Positions 24,913-31,329 of a stretch of DNA of 31,329 nucleotides are shown in pieces. The notes below the pieces were generated by a model. The model was given only the letters and a program-made list of their open reading frames with translations, was not told the origin of the DNA and did not search any database. The DNA is taken from positions 1 to 31,329 of the forward strand of contig CAYFZR010000054.1 in the NCBI GenBank assembly GCA_964347835.1. The letters run 5' to 3'. The position numbers and the translations under genes are program-made. Every line of letters begins with the position of its first letter. Position 1 is the stretch's first letter. Origin of the DNA: CAYFZR01 sp964347835 [NCBI: uncultured archaeon] (GTDB lineage: Archaea; CAYFZR01).

Positions 24913-25740
24913 TTAAGATGAAACGCCTTTGATTCTCAAACTAAAATCTATTGTCACTACAGAATGGGTCAAGAGACCCATTGAGATTATATTCACGCCG
25001 GTTTTTGCATATTCTTCTAGGTTATCAAGGGTTATATTTCCAGAAGCTTCGAAGAGAACATTATCTCTTATTCCTAAGAGTTCGAAATTTTCTATTACGT
25101 CTTTTATCTCATTTACACCCATATTATCGAGCATTATTATATCTGCATTTTTAAAACGTAAAGCCTCAGCAAGACTTTTTACCTCCACATCTACCTTCTT
25201 GGTAAAACTTATTTTATCTTTATAATCGTCTCTCAAAATGGGAAGATGGTTATCTTTCAAAAGAATCATATCGCTCAGAGATAGACGGTGTGGATCTCCT
25301 CCACCTGTTAATACCGCTTTTTTCTCGAATAACCTAAAACCAGGAGTAGTCTTTCTAGTACATGCGATTTTTAAGTTAGGATTTACTCTCTTTGCTATGT
25401 TCACCGCCTTTTTTGTGACTGTTGCTATTCCACTCATTCTTCCTAGTATATTTAATGCTAAACGCTCTCCCAGCAGTATAGATCTAGAATTTCCTTTAAT
25501 TGAAAGTATAGGTTCCTTACTTACCATATCCCCCTCTTCTTTTAACTTAATGCTCTCGCACTCTAAGACTTCAAATACAACTGTAGCCTCATCGACTCCA
25601 CTCAGCAAACATGGCTCGTTACACCATATCTCGGCCTCAATCTCTCTATTTTCAACCAATTCTGAAGTTAAATCGTAAAAGGGGGAATCTTCCTCCAAAA
25701 AATCAATAATTTTCTTCCTCAATATGGGCTTAGGAATCAT
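24913..25740 (-). CDS. nadC: Nicotinate-nucleotide pyrophosphorylase (quinolinate phosphoribosyltransferase)
   Basis: 275 residues. Converts quinolinate and PRPP to nicotinate mononucleotide, releasing CO2. Motifs: ALNILGRMSGIATVTKKAV, IACTRKTTPGFRLFEKKAV (substrate-binding RKTTPG), GGGDPHRLSLSDMILLKDNH, the acids and lysine of VDVEVKSL and ADIIMLDNMG, and FEASGNITLDNL. Length normal. ATG 25740 lies 24 bases after the nadA stop; the ribosome site is weak, GAGAGG. Third NAD gene in the run NadX-NadA-NadC. Confidence 0.96.
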   Translation of the reverse strand: MIPKPILRKKIIDFLEEDSPFYDLTSELVENREIEAEIWCNEPCLLSGVDEATVVFEVLECESIKLKEEGDMVSKEPILSIKGNSRSILLGERLALNILGRMSGIATVTKKAVNIAKRVNPNLKIACTRKTTPGFRLFEKKAVLTGGGDPHRLSLSDMILLKDNHLPILRDDYKDKISFTKKVDVEVKSLAEALRFKNADIIMLDNMGVNEIKDVIENFELLGIRDNVLFEASGNITLDNLEEYAKTGVNIISMGLLTHSVVTIDFSLRIKGVSS

Positions 25741-25764
25741 TTTAAATTCAACATCCTCTCTAAA

Positions 25765-26661
25765 TCACCTTAAATTCAACATCTTATCTATAGCCTTTTT
25801 CGCCTTCTCTTTTATATCTTCATCCACATTAACTATGTTTTCCTTGTTTTTAAGGACTCTATACACCTTCTCTAGGTTATGTAGTTTCATAGTCTTACAT
25901 ATAGCCTTAGATAAGCAAGGATAGATTTTTTTGTCTGGACATTCTCTTCTAAGCCTATCTACAAGTCCTACCTCCGTGGCAATAACAAAATAATCTTTAT
26001 TTGAGTTTTTAACATGTTTAACCATCTTTCCTGTACTGTAAATAAAATCTGATAACTGTTGTACCTCAAGATCGCACTCAGGATGGGCTAAAATCTCGGC
26101 TTGTGGATAATTTTCTCTAAATTTCAATACATCGAAGGGAGAGAACATCTTATGGACATAACAGTATCCATTTTTTGGAATAGGTATTATTTCTTGATTT
26201 GTTTGTAATTTTACATAATATGCAAGGTTTTTATCCGGACCAAATAGAATACCACCGTTTAAAGAGTTAATTACTTCTATACAGTTAGAAGATGTACATA
26301 TGATATCTGCCTCTGCCTTTGCCTCTGCCAGGGTATTAATGTAGAGAACTACTTTTTTATCCGGATGCTCATTTTTTGCTCTTAAGATTTCTTCCCTTGG
26401 AAGCATAGCAGCCATCGGACATCTTGCATTTTTATCTGGAATTAATACCAATTTTTCAGGATTTAAAATGCTGGCGGTTTCTGCCATGAAGTCAACCCCA
26501 CAAAATACAATAATTTCGTAATCCGTTTCACTTGCCTTTATGCAGAGTTCGAGGGAATCTCCGATAAAATCTGCTATTTCTTGTATCTCCGGTCTTTGAT
26601 AGTTGTGAGCTAGAATAACGGCATTTTCTTTTCTTTTTAGTCTTTCTATCTCCTTGATCAT
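25765..26661 (-). CDS. nadA: Quinolinate synthase
   Basis: 298 residues. Joins iminoaspartate and dihydroxyacetone phosphate to quinolinate with an oxygen-sensitive 4Fe-4S cluster. The triplicated fold is recognisable in ILAHNYQRPEIQEIADFIGDS, FCGVDFMAETA, PDKNARCPMA, AHPECDLEVQQLSDF and ATEVGLVDRL. Likely cluster cysteines are C81, C167 and C255, at the usual spacing. Overlaps nadX by 4 bases (ATGA). The NadX gene supplies iminoaspartate, replacing the oxygen-using NadB, which fits an anaerobe. Confidence 0.96.
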   Translation of the reverse strand: MIKEIERLKRKENAVILAHNYQRPEIQEIADFIGDSLELCIKASETDYEIIVFCGVDFMAETASILNPEKLVLIPDKNARCPMAAMLPREEILRAKNEHPDKKVVLYINTLAEAKAEADIICTSSNCIEVINSLNGGILFGPDKNLAYYVKLQTNQEIIPIPKNGYCYVHKMFSPFDVLKFRENYPQAEILAHPECDLEVQQLSDFIYSTGKMVKHVKNSNKDYFVIATEVGLVDRLRRECPDKKIYPCLSKAICKTMKLHNLEKVYRVLKNKENIVNVDEDIKEKAKKAIDKMLNLR

Positions 26662-27398
26662 GTGCCGATCTTCACCTCTGAGAATATCTTTTCTATGGTG
26701 GCGATCACAGATAGAGGAGCTAATTCACTTGACTTTGGATTATCTTTCAGGGGAATGGACTCGACTCTTACTTCTATCTCACCAAACTTTCCTTTTGCTG
26801 TTAGAGAATGGATATTTTTATCAATATTTGAATCCGCGATGATTTTGACTGAAATTTTTTTATTTAACGCTAAACTTATCGTTGCGGCTATGTTTATCTC
26901 CTCAGGAAATCTTTTTACGGCTTCTTCTACATTTCCTTCAAATATTATTCCTTCTATTTGTGTATCGAAATGTTTGGCAGGTTTTCTCGTTATCAGCGAA
27001 ACACTTTCAACATTTTCTTTTATCGCATTCAATCCGTCTATTCCAACCATCGCGCCAGAAGGAATGAATATTTTTGTATTGGCCTGATCAGATATTTTTT
27101 TAAGACTATTAAAAAGATCGGAATCCATTAGAGCACCTGTACTACATATGAGTAAGTCATGTCTCTGAAGTAAAATTGGAGCCAGTTCCCTGACAGCTTG
27201 TTGAGAGGCAGCCTCTATCACTATATCTAATTCTTCTTTGACTAGTTCATCAAATTTTATTGCGTTTGCCCCTATTTCTTTCGCTAGATTTGCTGATTTC
27301 TCAAAACTTTTATCAAAAAGATAGAGACTTGCCCTATTCGCCAACTTTTTTGCTACATAACTTCCTATGGCACCACATCCTAGGATGCCAATTCTCAA
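26658..27398 (-). CDS. nadX: L-aspartate dehydrogenase
   Basis: 246 residues. Oxidises aspartate to iminoaspartate with NAD(P)+ as the first step of NAD synthesis. Rossmann motif GILGCGAIGSYVAKKL at the N-terminus; family segments DIVIEAASQQAVRELAP, FIPSGAMVGIDGLNAIK, RFPEEINIAATISLA and a late LKDNPKSSELAPLSVIATI are present. The start is TTG 27398, immediately after the gfcR stop, with AAGGGAT inside gfcR as ribosome site; the Rossmann strand starts at once, so no longer start is needed. Overlaps nadA by 4 bases. Confidence 0.94.
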   Translation of the reverse strand: MRIGILGCGAIGSYVAKKLANRASLYLFDKSFEKSANLAKEIGANAIKFDELVKEELDIVIEAASQQAVRELAPILLQRHDLLICSTGALMDSDLFNSLKKISDQANTKIFIPSGAMVGIDGLNAIKENVESVSLITRKPAKHFDTQIEGIIFEGNVEEAVKRFPEEINIAATISLALNKKISVKIIADSNIDKNIHSLTAKGKFGEIEVRVESIPLKDNPKSSELAPLSVIATIEKIFSEVKIGT

Positions 27399-28043
27399 TT
27401 AAATCCCTTCTTGTATTTCCTCAACTCTTCTTACCTTTATTAAAGATTTTACTGGTACACCATTGATCTTGTCTATCCCTTTCTTATCGATTATCACCAT
27501 AGCGGCGAGAGAATCTGCACCGGCCTCTTTTAGTAGGTCGATGGTGTCTTTTATAGTGGAGCCGGAAGTTATTATATCGTCTACTATAACCACGTTCTTT
27601 CCACTCACGTTGGAGAAAGTGGTGCTAAAGAAACCTGTTCTCTTAATTTTTTTCTCCGGATCCCACATATGCTTTTTTGGTCTCACTATGGCTACTGTAG
27701 CATCCAATTCTTCTGCAATGACAGTCGCCAATGGAATTCCACTCGTTGCAATTCCTATAACAACGTCAGGTATGGGAAGTTCATTTTCATCAAGGCATTC
27801 CATGAGCATGTCTGTCATTGCCAAGGCAAGGAATCTTATTCTGGTAGATTTTCCTCCTAATGTGCTCCAGTCTATGTATACGTCTCTAGGAGCCTCTATT
27901 GCCTCTTGTTTTTTCGATCCTTTTGTAATTAGCCACAGCGCAGTCTCTTTTGAAACATTAAGATCGTCTGCGATTTCTCCAGTGGCTAGACCTTCTTCTT
28001 TTAGTTGCATTGCCTTATTTATAAGGTCTTCAAGACTTTTCAC
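27399..28043 (-). CDS. gfcR: GfcR-type regulator: helix-turn-helix plus orotate phosphoribosyltransferase-like domain
   Basis: 214 residues. An N-terminal HTH (about 5-42, ATGEIADDLNVSKETALWLITKG) is fused to a type I phosphoribosyltransferase fold with VVIGIATSGIPLATVIAEEL and the PRPP loop VVIVDDIITSGST. In halophilic archaea GfcR controls sugar-catabolism genes, and the PRT domain may sense PRPP or a sugar phosphate. Here it sits directly before nadX-nadA-nadC, where NadC consumes PRPP, so control of NAD synthesis is a reasonable guess. GTG start at 28043 with GGGGG before it. Plain PyrE is excluded by the HTH. Confidence 0.88.
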   Translation of the reverse strand: MKSLEDLINKAMQLKEEGLATGEIADDLNVSKETALWLITKGSKKQEAIEAPRDVYIDWSTLGGKSTRIRFLALAMTDMLMECLDENELPIPDVVIGIATSGIPLATVIAEELDATVAIVRPKKHMWDPEKKIKRTGFFSTTFSNVSGKNVVIVDDIITSGSTIKDTIDLLKEAGADSLAAMVIIDKKGIDKINGVPVKSLIKVRRVEEIQEGI

Positions 28044-28045
28044 AT

Positions 28046-28552
28046 TTATACCCCCTTGTGCCCTTTCCTAACCTTTTGTCTTACCATGGATCCACAAACC
28101 TCGCATATTTCATCGTAGGTGATATCATAAGTTCTTCCGCATCCCTTACATACGTTATCCCAGTGGAATATCTCTTCTATCCCTTTTCTTGCAACTTTTC
28201 TATATTCGATTCCGAGTACCGCTGATAGATTTTGTATGTAGTTGTCGTCCGTTATGATTATTGGATCGAGATTATCTCTCTTAATCTCTAGGGCCAATGC
28301 CAGTATGCATATATCGGTTTCGGAGAGGAATTTGATATCACCGGTCTCTTTACTTATTTCAGTTACTTCTTGGATAAACCTTTCGTTTGGTTTTCTGATT
28401 TCAAGATCGCTAGTTATTTGAAGTTTGAGCCTTCTCTTATCGTCTTTCAATTCTTCTTCAACCCAAGGTACGGTTATCTTCTTTCCAATTAGTAAATTGA
28501 TCGGTAAATCAGAGAAGAAGGCAGACGCATCCAGTATATATACTCTTTCCAT
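28046..28552 (-). CDS. nob1: Nob1, rRNA-maturation endonuclease
   Basis: 168 residues: PIN nuclease domain (D8 in YILDASAFF, D80 in SETDICILALAL, D102/D103 in ITDDNYIQ) followed by a zinc ribbon (C135, C138, C150, C153 in CKGCG...CEVCG). Nob1 makes the 3' end of 16S rRNA during small-subunit assembly. Full length and complete acids. First gene of the minus-strand run; two bases separate its stop from gfcR. It shares a short promoter region with the divergent radical SAM gene. Confidence 0.94.
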   Translation of the reverse strand: MERVYILDASAFFSDLPINLLIGKKITVPWVEEELKDDKRRLKLQITSDLEIRKPNERFIQEVTEISKETGDIKFLSETDICILALALEIKRDNLDPIIITDDNYIQNLSAVLGIEYRKVARKGIEEIFHWDNVCKGCGRTYDITYDEICEVCGSMVRQKVRKGHKGV

Positions 28553-28568
28553 TTAGTGCTCCTCAAAA

Positions 28569-28581
28569 GTTTTTATATAAG
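28569..28581 (+). promoter_or_regulatory. TATA box for the radical SAM gene
   Basis: GTTTTTATATAAG lies about 27 bases before 28602, leaving a short leader with GGGGT ahead of the ATG at 28621. The same A/T block may also serve nob1 on the other strand. Confidence 0.55.
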
Positions 28582-28620
28582 TTTTAGGTGCACTTAGCGT
28601 AAAAAAGTTTGGGGTATTCG

Positions 28621-29670
28621 ATGAAGCCGCGCCTAATCTCGTGGAACGTAACAAGGGCTTGTAATCTAAGGTGTAGGCACTGTTATAGAGATGCGGGCAC
28701 TAAAGGCAAGAACGAACTCTCTACTCAAGAGGCCTACTCCCTTATGGACGGTATATCTGAACTCTCAAAACCAATTCTAATTTTGAGTGGTGGAGAACCT
28801 CTTGTGAGACCTGATTTGTATGATATAATTAGATATGGATCTGATTTAGGATTTAGAGTCGTTTTAGGAACGAACGGAACATTGATAGATGAAGATGTAG
28901 CCTCTAAGCTTTACGATGCAGGGACAAAAAGAGTGGGTATAAGCATAGACTCCACAAATCCTGATGTTCACGACATGTTCAGGGGTGTTGAAGGCGCCTT
29001 AGAAAAAGCCATAAAAGGAGCAGATGCATGTAAAAAGGCTGGGTTATCTTTTCAAATCCACACTACTGTAACTAAATACAACTACAACGAAATACCTGAC
29101 ATAATCGATCTCGCTGTAGATATAGGGGCAGATGCCTATCATCTTTTCTTTTTTGTACCCACCGGGAGAGGAATAACCATCAAGGACAAAGACATTTCCC
29201 CCGAGGAATATGAGTCGTTGTTATCCTACCTGTATAAGAGACAAGAAGATACGGATATGTTTCTTAAGACCACATGCGCACCCCAATACTTCAGAATAAT
29301 GCTTCAAAAAGGAAAGAAAAGTCTAAGAAAAGTAAAGGCAGAGAAAGAGAAAAGAGATTTAAGAAGAGAAGATTTAGAAAGGCTTTCGAAGGGATGTCTA
29401 GCTGGAACCGCATACTGCTGTATCCTTCCTGAAGGCGATGTACATCCTTGTCCCTACATGCCCATAAAGTTAGGGAACGTGAAAGACTTAGGTTTTGTGG
29501 AGATTTGGAATGAATCGCCCGACTTAAAAATACTGAGAGAAGGAAAACTAAAAGGCAAGTGTAGTTTATGCAAGTATAGAAATGTTTGTGTGGGTTGTAG
29601 AGCCAGAGCCTATGCATATACTGGAGATTTTCTACAAGAAGATCCTATGTGTATGTATAATCCTGTTTAA
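28621..29670 (+). CDS. Radical SAM/SPASM protein, AhbC/NirJ-like (heme-type tetrapyrrole modification)
   Basis: 349 residues from ATG 28621 (GGGGT before it; an in-frame TTG lies at 28609). The N-terminus LISWNVTRACNLRCRHCYRDAG carries the CxxxCxxC cluster motif (C14, C18, C21), then ILSGGEPL and VGISIDS. The C-terminal SPASM-like part has cysteines in GCLAGTAYCCILPEG, HPCPYMP and CSLCKYRNVCVGC, ending DPMC. The combination matches enzymes of the alternative heme route (AhbC, AhbD) and heme d1 (NirJ), which remove or change side chains on siroheme-derived rings. No other ahb gene is here, so AhbC, AhbD or a peptide-modifying relative cannot be separated. Confidence 0.75.
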   Translation: MKPRLISWNVTRACNLRCRHCYRDAGTKGKNELSTQEAYSLMDGISELSKPILILSGGEPLVRPDLYDIIRYGSDLGFRVVLGTNGTLIDEDVASKLYDAGTKRVGISIDSTNPDVHDMFRGVEGALEKAIKGADACKKAGLSFQIHTTVTKYNYNEIPDIIDLAVDIGADAYHLFFFVPTGRGITIKDKDISPEEYESLLSYLYKRQEDTDMFLKTTCAPQYFRIMLQKGKKSLRKVKAEKEKRDLRREDLERLSKGCLAGTAYCCILPEGDVHPCPYMPIKLGNVKDLGFVEIWNESPDLKILREGKLKGKCSLCKYRNVCVGCRARAYAYTGDFLQEDPMCMYNPV

Positions 29671-29745
29671 TCTCAATTTTGAAAAATAAGAGAGGATAAT
29701 AGGATAGTGTATTAAGATTAAATTTTATAATTTTTGACCCTTCTA

Positions 29746-29755
29746 AAATATATAT
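29746..29755 (+). promoter_or_regulatory. TATA box for the fdhD-like gene
   Basis: AAATATATAT lies about 26-30 bases before the ATG at 29781, so transcription probably starts at or very near the start codon. The only ribosome-site-like sequence is GAGG, ten bases before the ATG. Confidence 0.5.
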
Positions 29756-29780
29756 CAAATGCTTAAGAGGATAAGATTGG

Positions 29781-30536
29781 ATGTATAAAAAGATTCGAGC
29801 TAAAAAAATAGATCTATCAGGAGTCACATCGAAAGATGATACTTTTGTGGTAGATGAAGAGCAAATTAGAATATTTGCCAACGGTAAAAAGATAGGCGTG
29901 TTTTCTGTATCTCCTAATTTGCTAAAAGAACTCGCAATAGGCTATCTTATTGGATCGGGTATTATAAAAGGATTAAATGATATCGAAGATATTGAAATAA
30001 TGGATGACTTAATAGAGGTAAAAATACCAGATTTTGATGAAAATAATTTGGAAATAATTAGGATGGAAGAATGTGTTCAGGGTTGGATAGTTAGATTGTT
30101 GAATGAGAATATTTTTGTGAATTCCGAGTTAAAGATAAGAGCAGATCTCTTATTCGATGCCATGAAAAAATTACAAAGTGACTCGAGGGTTTGGAAACTA
30201 ACACACGGAACTCATGCTGCAGGTCTTTTTGATAAAAATGGTGAAGAAATTGCCATTGCAGAAGATATTAGTAGACATGCTGTTATAGACAAGGTAATTG
30301 GGATTTCAAGTCTTAAAAAAAGTGATTTTTCAAATACCTTTCTTTTATGCAGTGGGCGAATTCCTGCTAGCATTATCTTAAAGATAGCTCATGCAAATAT
30401 TCCTATTGTTGGAAGTCGTACTGCCCCTATAAATCCAAGCATAGACGTTGCGAGAGAAGTTGGTGTTACATTAATTTGTTTTTTAAGGGGTAAGAAAATG
30501 TTTGTATATAGTGGAGAGGATAGGATTTTTCAATAA
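29781..30536 (+). CDS. fdhD: FdhD-like sulfur carrier/formate dehydrogenase accessory protein
   Basis: 251 residues. FdhD passes sulfur to the molybdenum or tungsten bis-MGD cofactor of formate dehydrogenases. Family features: LLKELAIGYLIGSGII, THGTHAAGLFD, AEDISRHAVIDKVIG (the D-x2-RH-x2-DKV motif) and LLCSGRIPASIILK. The catalytic loop, usually CGxCG, reads MEECVQGW: the first cysteine is kept and the second is replaced by glycine. E. coli FdhD has Cys121 and Cys124, and this protein keeps the position of 121. No formate dehydrogenase is adjacent. It could be a genuine FdhD or a diverged relative. Confidence 0.87.
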   Translation: MYKKIRAKKIDLSGVTSKDDTFVVDEEQIRIFANGKKIGVFSVSPNLLKELAIGYLIGSGIIKGLNDIEDIEIMDDLIEVKIPDFDENNLEIIRMEECVQGWIVRLLNENIFVNSELKIRADLLFDAMKKLQSDSRVWKLTHGTHAAGLFDKNGEEIAIAEDISRHAVIDKVIGISSLKKSDFSNTFLLCSGRIPASIILKIAHANIPIVGSRTAPINPSIDVAREVGVTLICFLRGKKMFVYSGEDRIFQ

Positions 30537-30580
30537 ATCTGAGGAAAGACTTTTGAGGACCTGATTAATAATATTTCTAT

Positions 30581-31329
30581 ATGTCTATTCTCATCGCTGG
30601 AGATAAAAATAGATATTCAAATAAATTGATAGCGTCTTCAGTAGAAAAAAGAGGTGTTAAAGTAGAATTTTTTAGTTCTGATGATATTAAAGTAACTTCT
30701 GAAGGAAATATAGGATTCAAAAATATTCCAGATCTAATATATGTAAGAACTGGCTTTTTTCGTGATATAAAGAACTTCTCGAAGTTTTTACTCTATACAT
30801 GGATATTAGAGTCATTTGAGAATATGAGAATCAAGGTAATAAACTCATTACAATCGTTTGAGAATACTGCTAACAAGATAAAATGTCTGTCCCTTTTAAA
30901 GGATAAAGGTATCAAAGTACCTTTTTCTTCTGTTGCAGTTTCATATAAAAAAGCAGAAGAAATAACGGAAAATATAGGTTTTCCTGTTGTCATAAAACCT
31001 CTTTTCGGTGAGAGAGGTGAGGACATATACTTAGCCAACTCTTACCTCGAATTGGGGGAATATTTTGGTAAGATTAACTCTCAGGGCATTCCTGTCTTAC
31101 TTCAGGAGTACTTTCCAAAGAATTATAATAGAGATATCCGTGTTTTTGTTGTTGGTGATAAAGCCGTAGCAGCTATGTACAGGTACGGAAAGAACGACTG
31201 GCGTACAAACCTGAGTCTTGGAGGAATAGGAAAGCCTTGTCCTCTTTCTGATGACATAGTAGATTTATCTCTGAAAGCGACTGAGATTACGAAATCAGAC
31301 ATAGTTGGAGTAGATATCCTCGAATACAA
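30581..31329 (+). CDS. RimK-type ATP-grasp glutamate ligase, C-terminus cut by window edge
   Basis: The frame is open from ATG 30581 for 249 codons to the right edge. N-terminus MSILIAGDKNRYSN and a pre-ATP-grasp domain are followed by the nucleotide-binding core: SFENTANKIKCLSLLKDKGI, FPVVIKPLFGERGEDI, VLLQEYFPK, DIRVFVVGDKAVAAMYR, WRTNLSLGG and VGVDILEY. These are RimK-family hallmarks; archaeal members add glutamate to tetrahydromethanopterin (MptN), to F420 (CofF) or to lysine carrier proteins (LysX-type). The neighbourhood does not choose between them. No clear ribosome site precedes the ATG, and an A/T-rich stretch lies close upstream. Confidence 0.85.
   Translation, partial: MSILIAGDKNRYSNKLIASSVEKRGVKVEFFSSDDIKVTSEGNIGFKNIPDLIYVRTGFFRDIKNFSKFLLYTWILESFENMRIKVINSLQSFENTANKIKCLSLLKDKGIKVPFSSVAVSYKKAEEITENIGFPVVIKPLFGERGEDIYLANSYLELGEYFGKINSQGIPVLLQEYFPKNYNRDIRVFVVGDKAVAAMYRYGKNDWRTNLSLGGIGKPCPLSDDIVDLSLKATEITKSDIVGVDILEY

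Noticed and set aside
27463-28071. 202-codon plus-strand ORF opposite gfcR
   Set aside because: It is the mirror of a gene with clear HTH and PRPP motifs, is serine-rich in the way antisense frames are, and lacks a ribosome site.
1-31329. tRNA or rRNA genes
   Set aside because: No cloverleaf with a GGTTCRAAT-type T-loop and no rRNA core sequence was found in the spacers by eye.

Overview
The window looks like a contiguous piece of a low-GC (roughly 35-40 %) euryarchaeal chromosome. This is supported by an archaeal-type gene set (uL3 preceded by its SPOUT methyltransferase, RtcB with archease, Hjc, archaeal DnaG, NreA, archaetidylserine synthase and decarboxylase, AglB, GfcR, Nob1). TATA boxes often sit about 25-30 bases before starts, and GGTGA/GGAGG Shine-Dalgarno sites and GTG/TTG starts are common. 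FdhD, NrdD, an AhbC/NirJ-like radical SAM enzyme and a RimK-type glutamate ligase fit an anaerobe, possibly a methanogen relative. No methanogenesis gene is present, so the lineage cannot be fixed.

Layout. 1-2857 (minus): start of the S10 ribosomal operon (uL3, SPOUT methylase), then the RNA-repair pair archease-RtcB. 2924-3307 (minus): Hjc resolvase. 3381-7655 (plus): four tightly packed CBS-domain genes (2+4+4+4 domains) running into dihydroorotase. 7827-9170: a lone GT-C membrane protein. 9171-9560: no protein gene, but a promoter-led structured RNA candidate with three hairpins that resembles an archaeal H/ACA guide. 9561-11593 (plus): DUF167 protein, mini-Toprim protein and DnaG. 11594-11923: repeat- and hairpin-rich convergent spacer. 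11924-12913 (minus): BtrH-like cysteine acyltransferase/peptidase-fold protein. 12990-15608 (plus): archaetidylserine decarboxylase and synthase, then NreA. 15589-18922 (minus): Lrp/AsnC regulator, PhoU-like DUF47 protein, a small basic protein, glucosyl-3-phosphoglycerate synthase and polysaccharide deacetylase. 19103-21373 (plus): anaerobic ribonucleotide reductase. 21384-22785 (minus): ATP-grasp ligase plus two-CBS protein. 22840-24816 (plus): AglB. 24913-28552 (minus): Nob1, GfcR and the NAD route NadX-NadA-NadC. 28621-31329 (plus): radical SAM/SPASM enzyme, FdhD-like protein and a truncated RimK-type ligase.

Functional themes are RNA processing (SPOUT, RtcB/archease, Nob1, possible guide RNA), DNA maintenance (Hjc, DnaG, NreA, NrdD), nucleotide and NAD supply with energy or PRPP sensing (CBS array next to PyrC; GfcR next to nad genes), and envelope or compatible-solute synthesis (archaetidylserine, AglB, GT-C, GpgS). 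No CRISPR array, tRNA, rRNA, transposase or phage gene was seen. The observations most worth following are the structured RNA at 9330-9547, the 14-domain CBS array beside pyrC, the BtrH-like protein beside lipid genes, and an FdhD lacking one of the two family cysteines.
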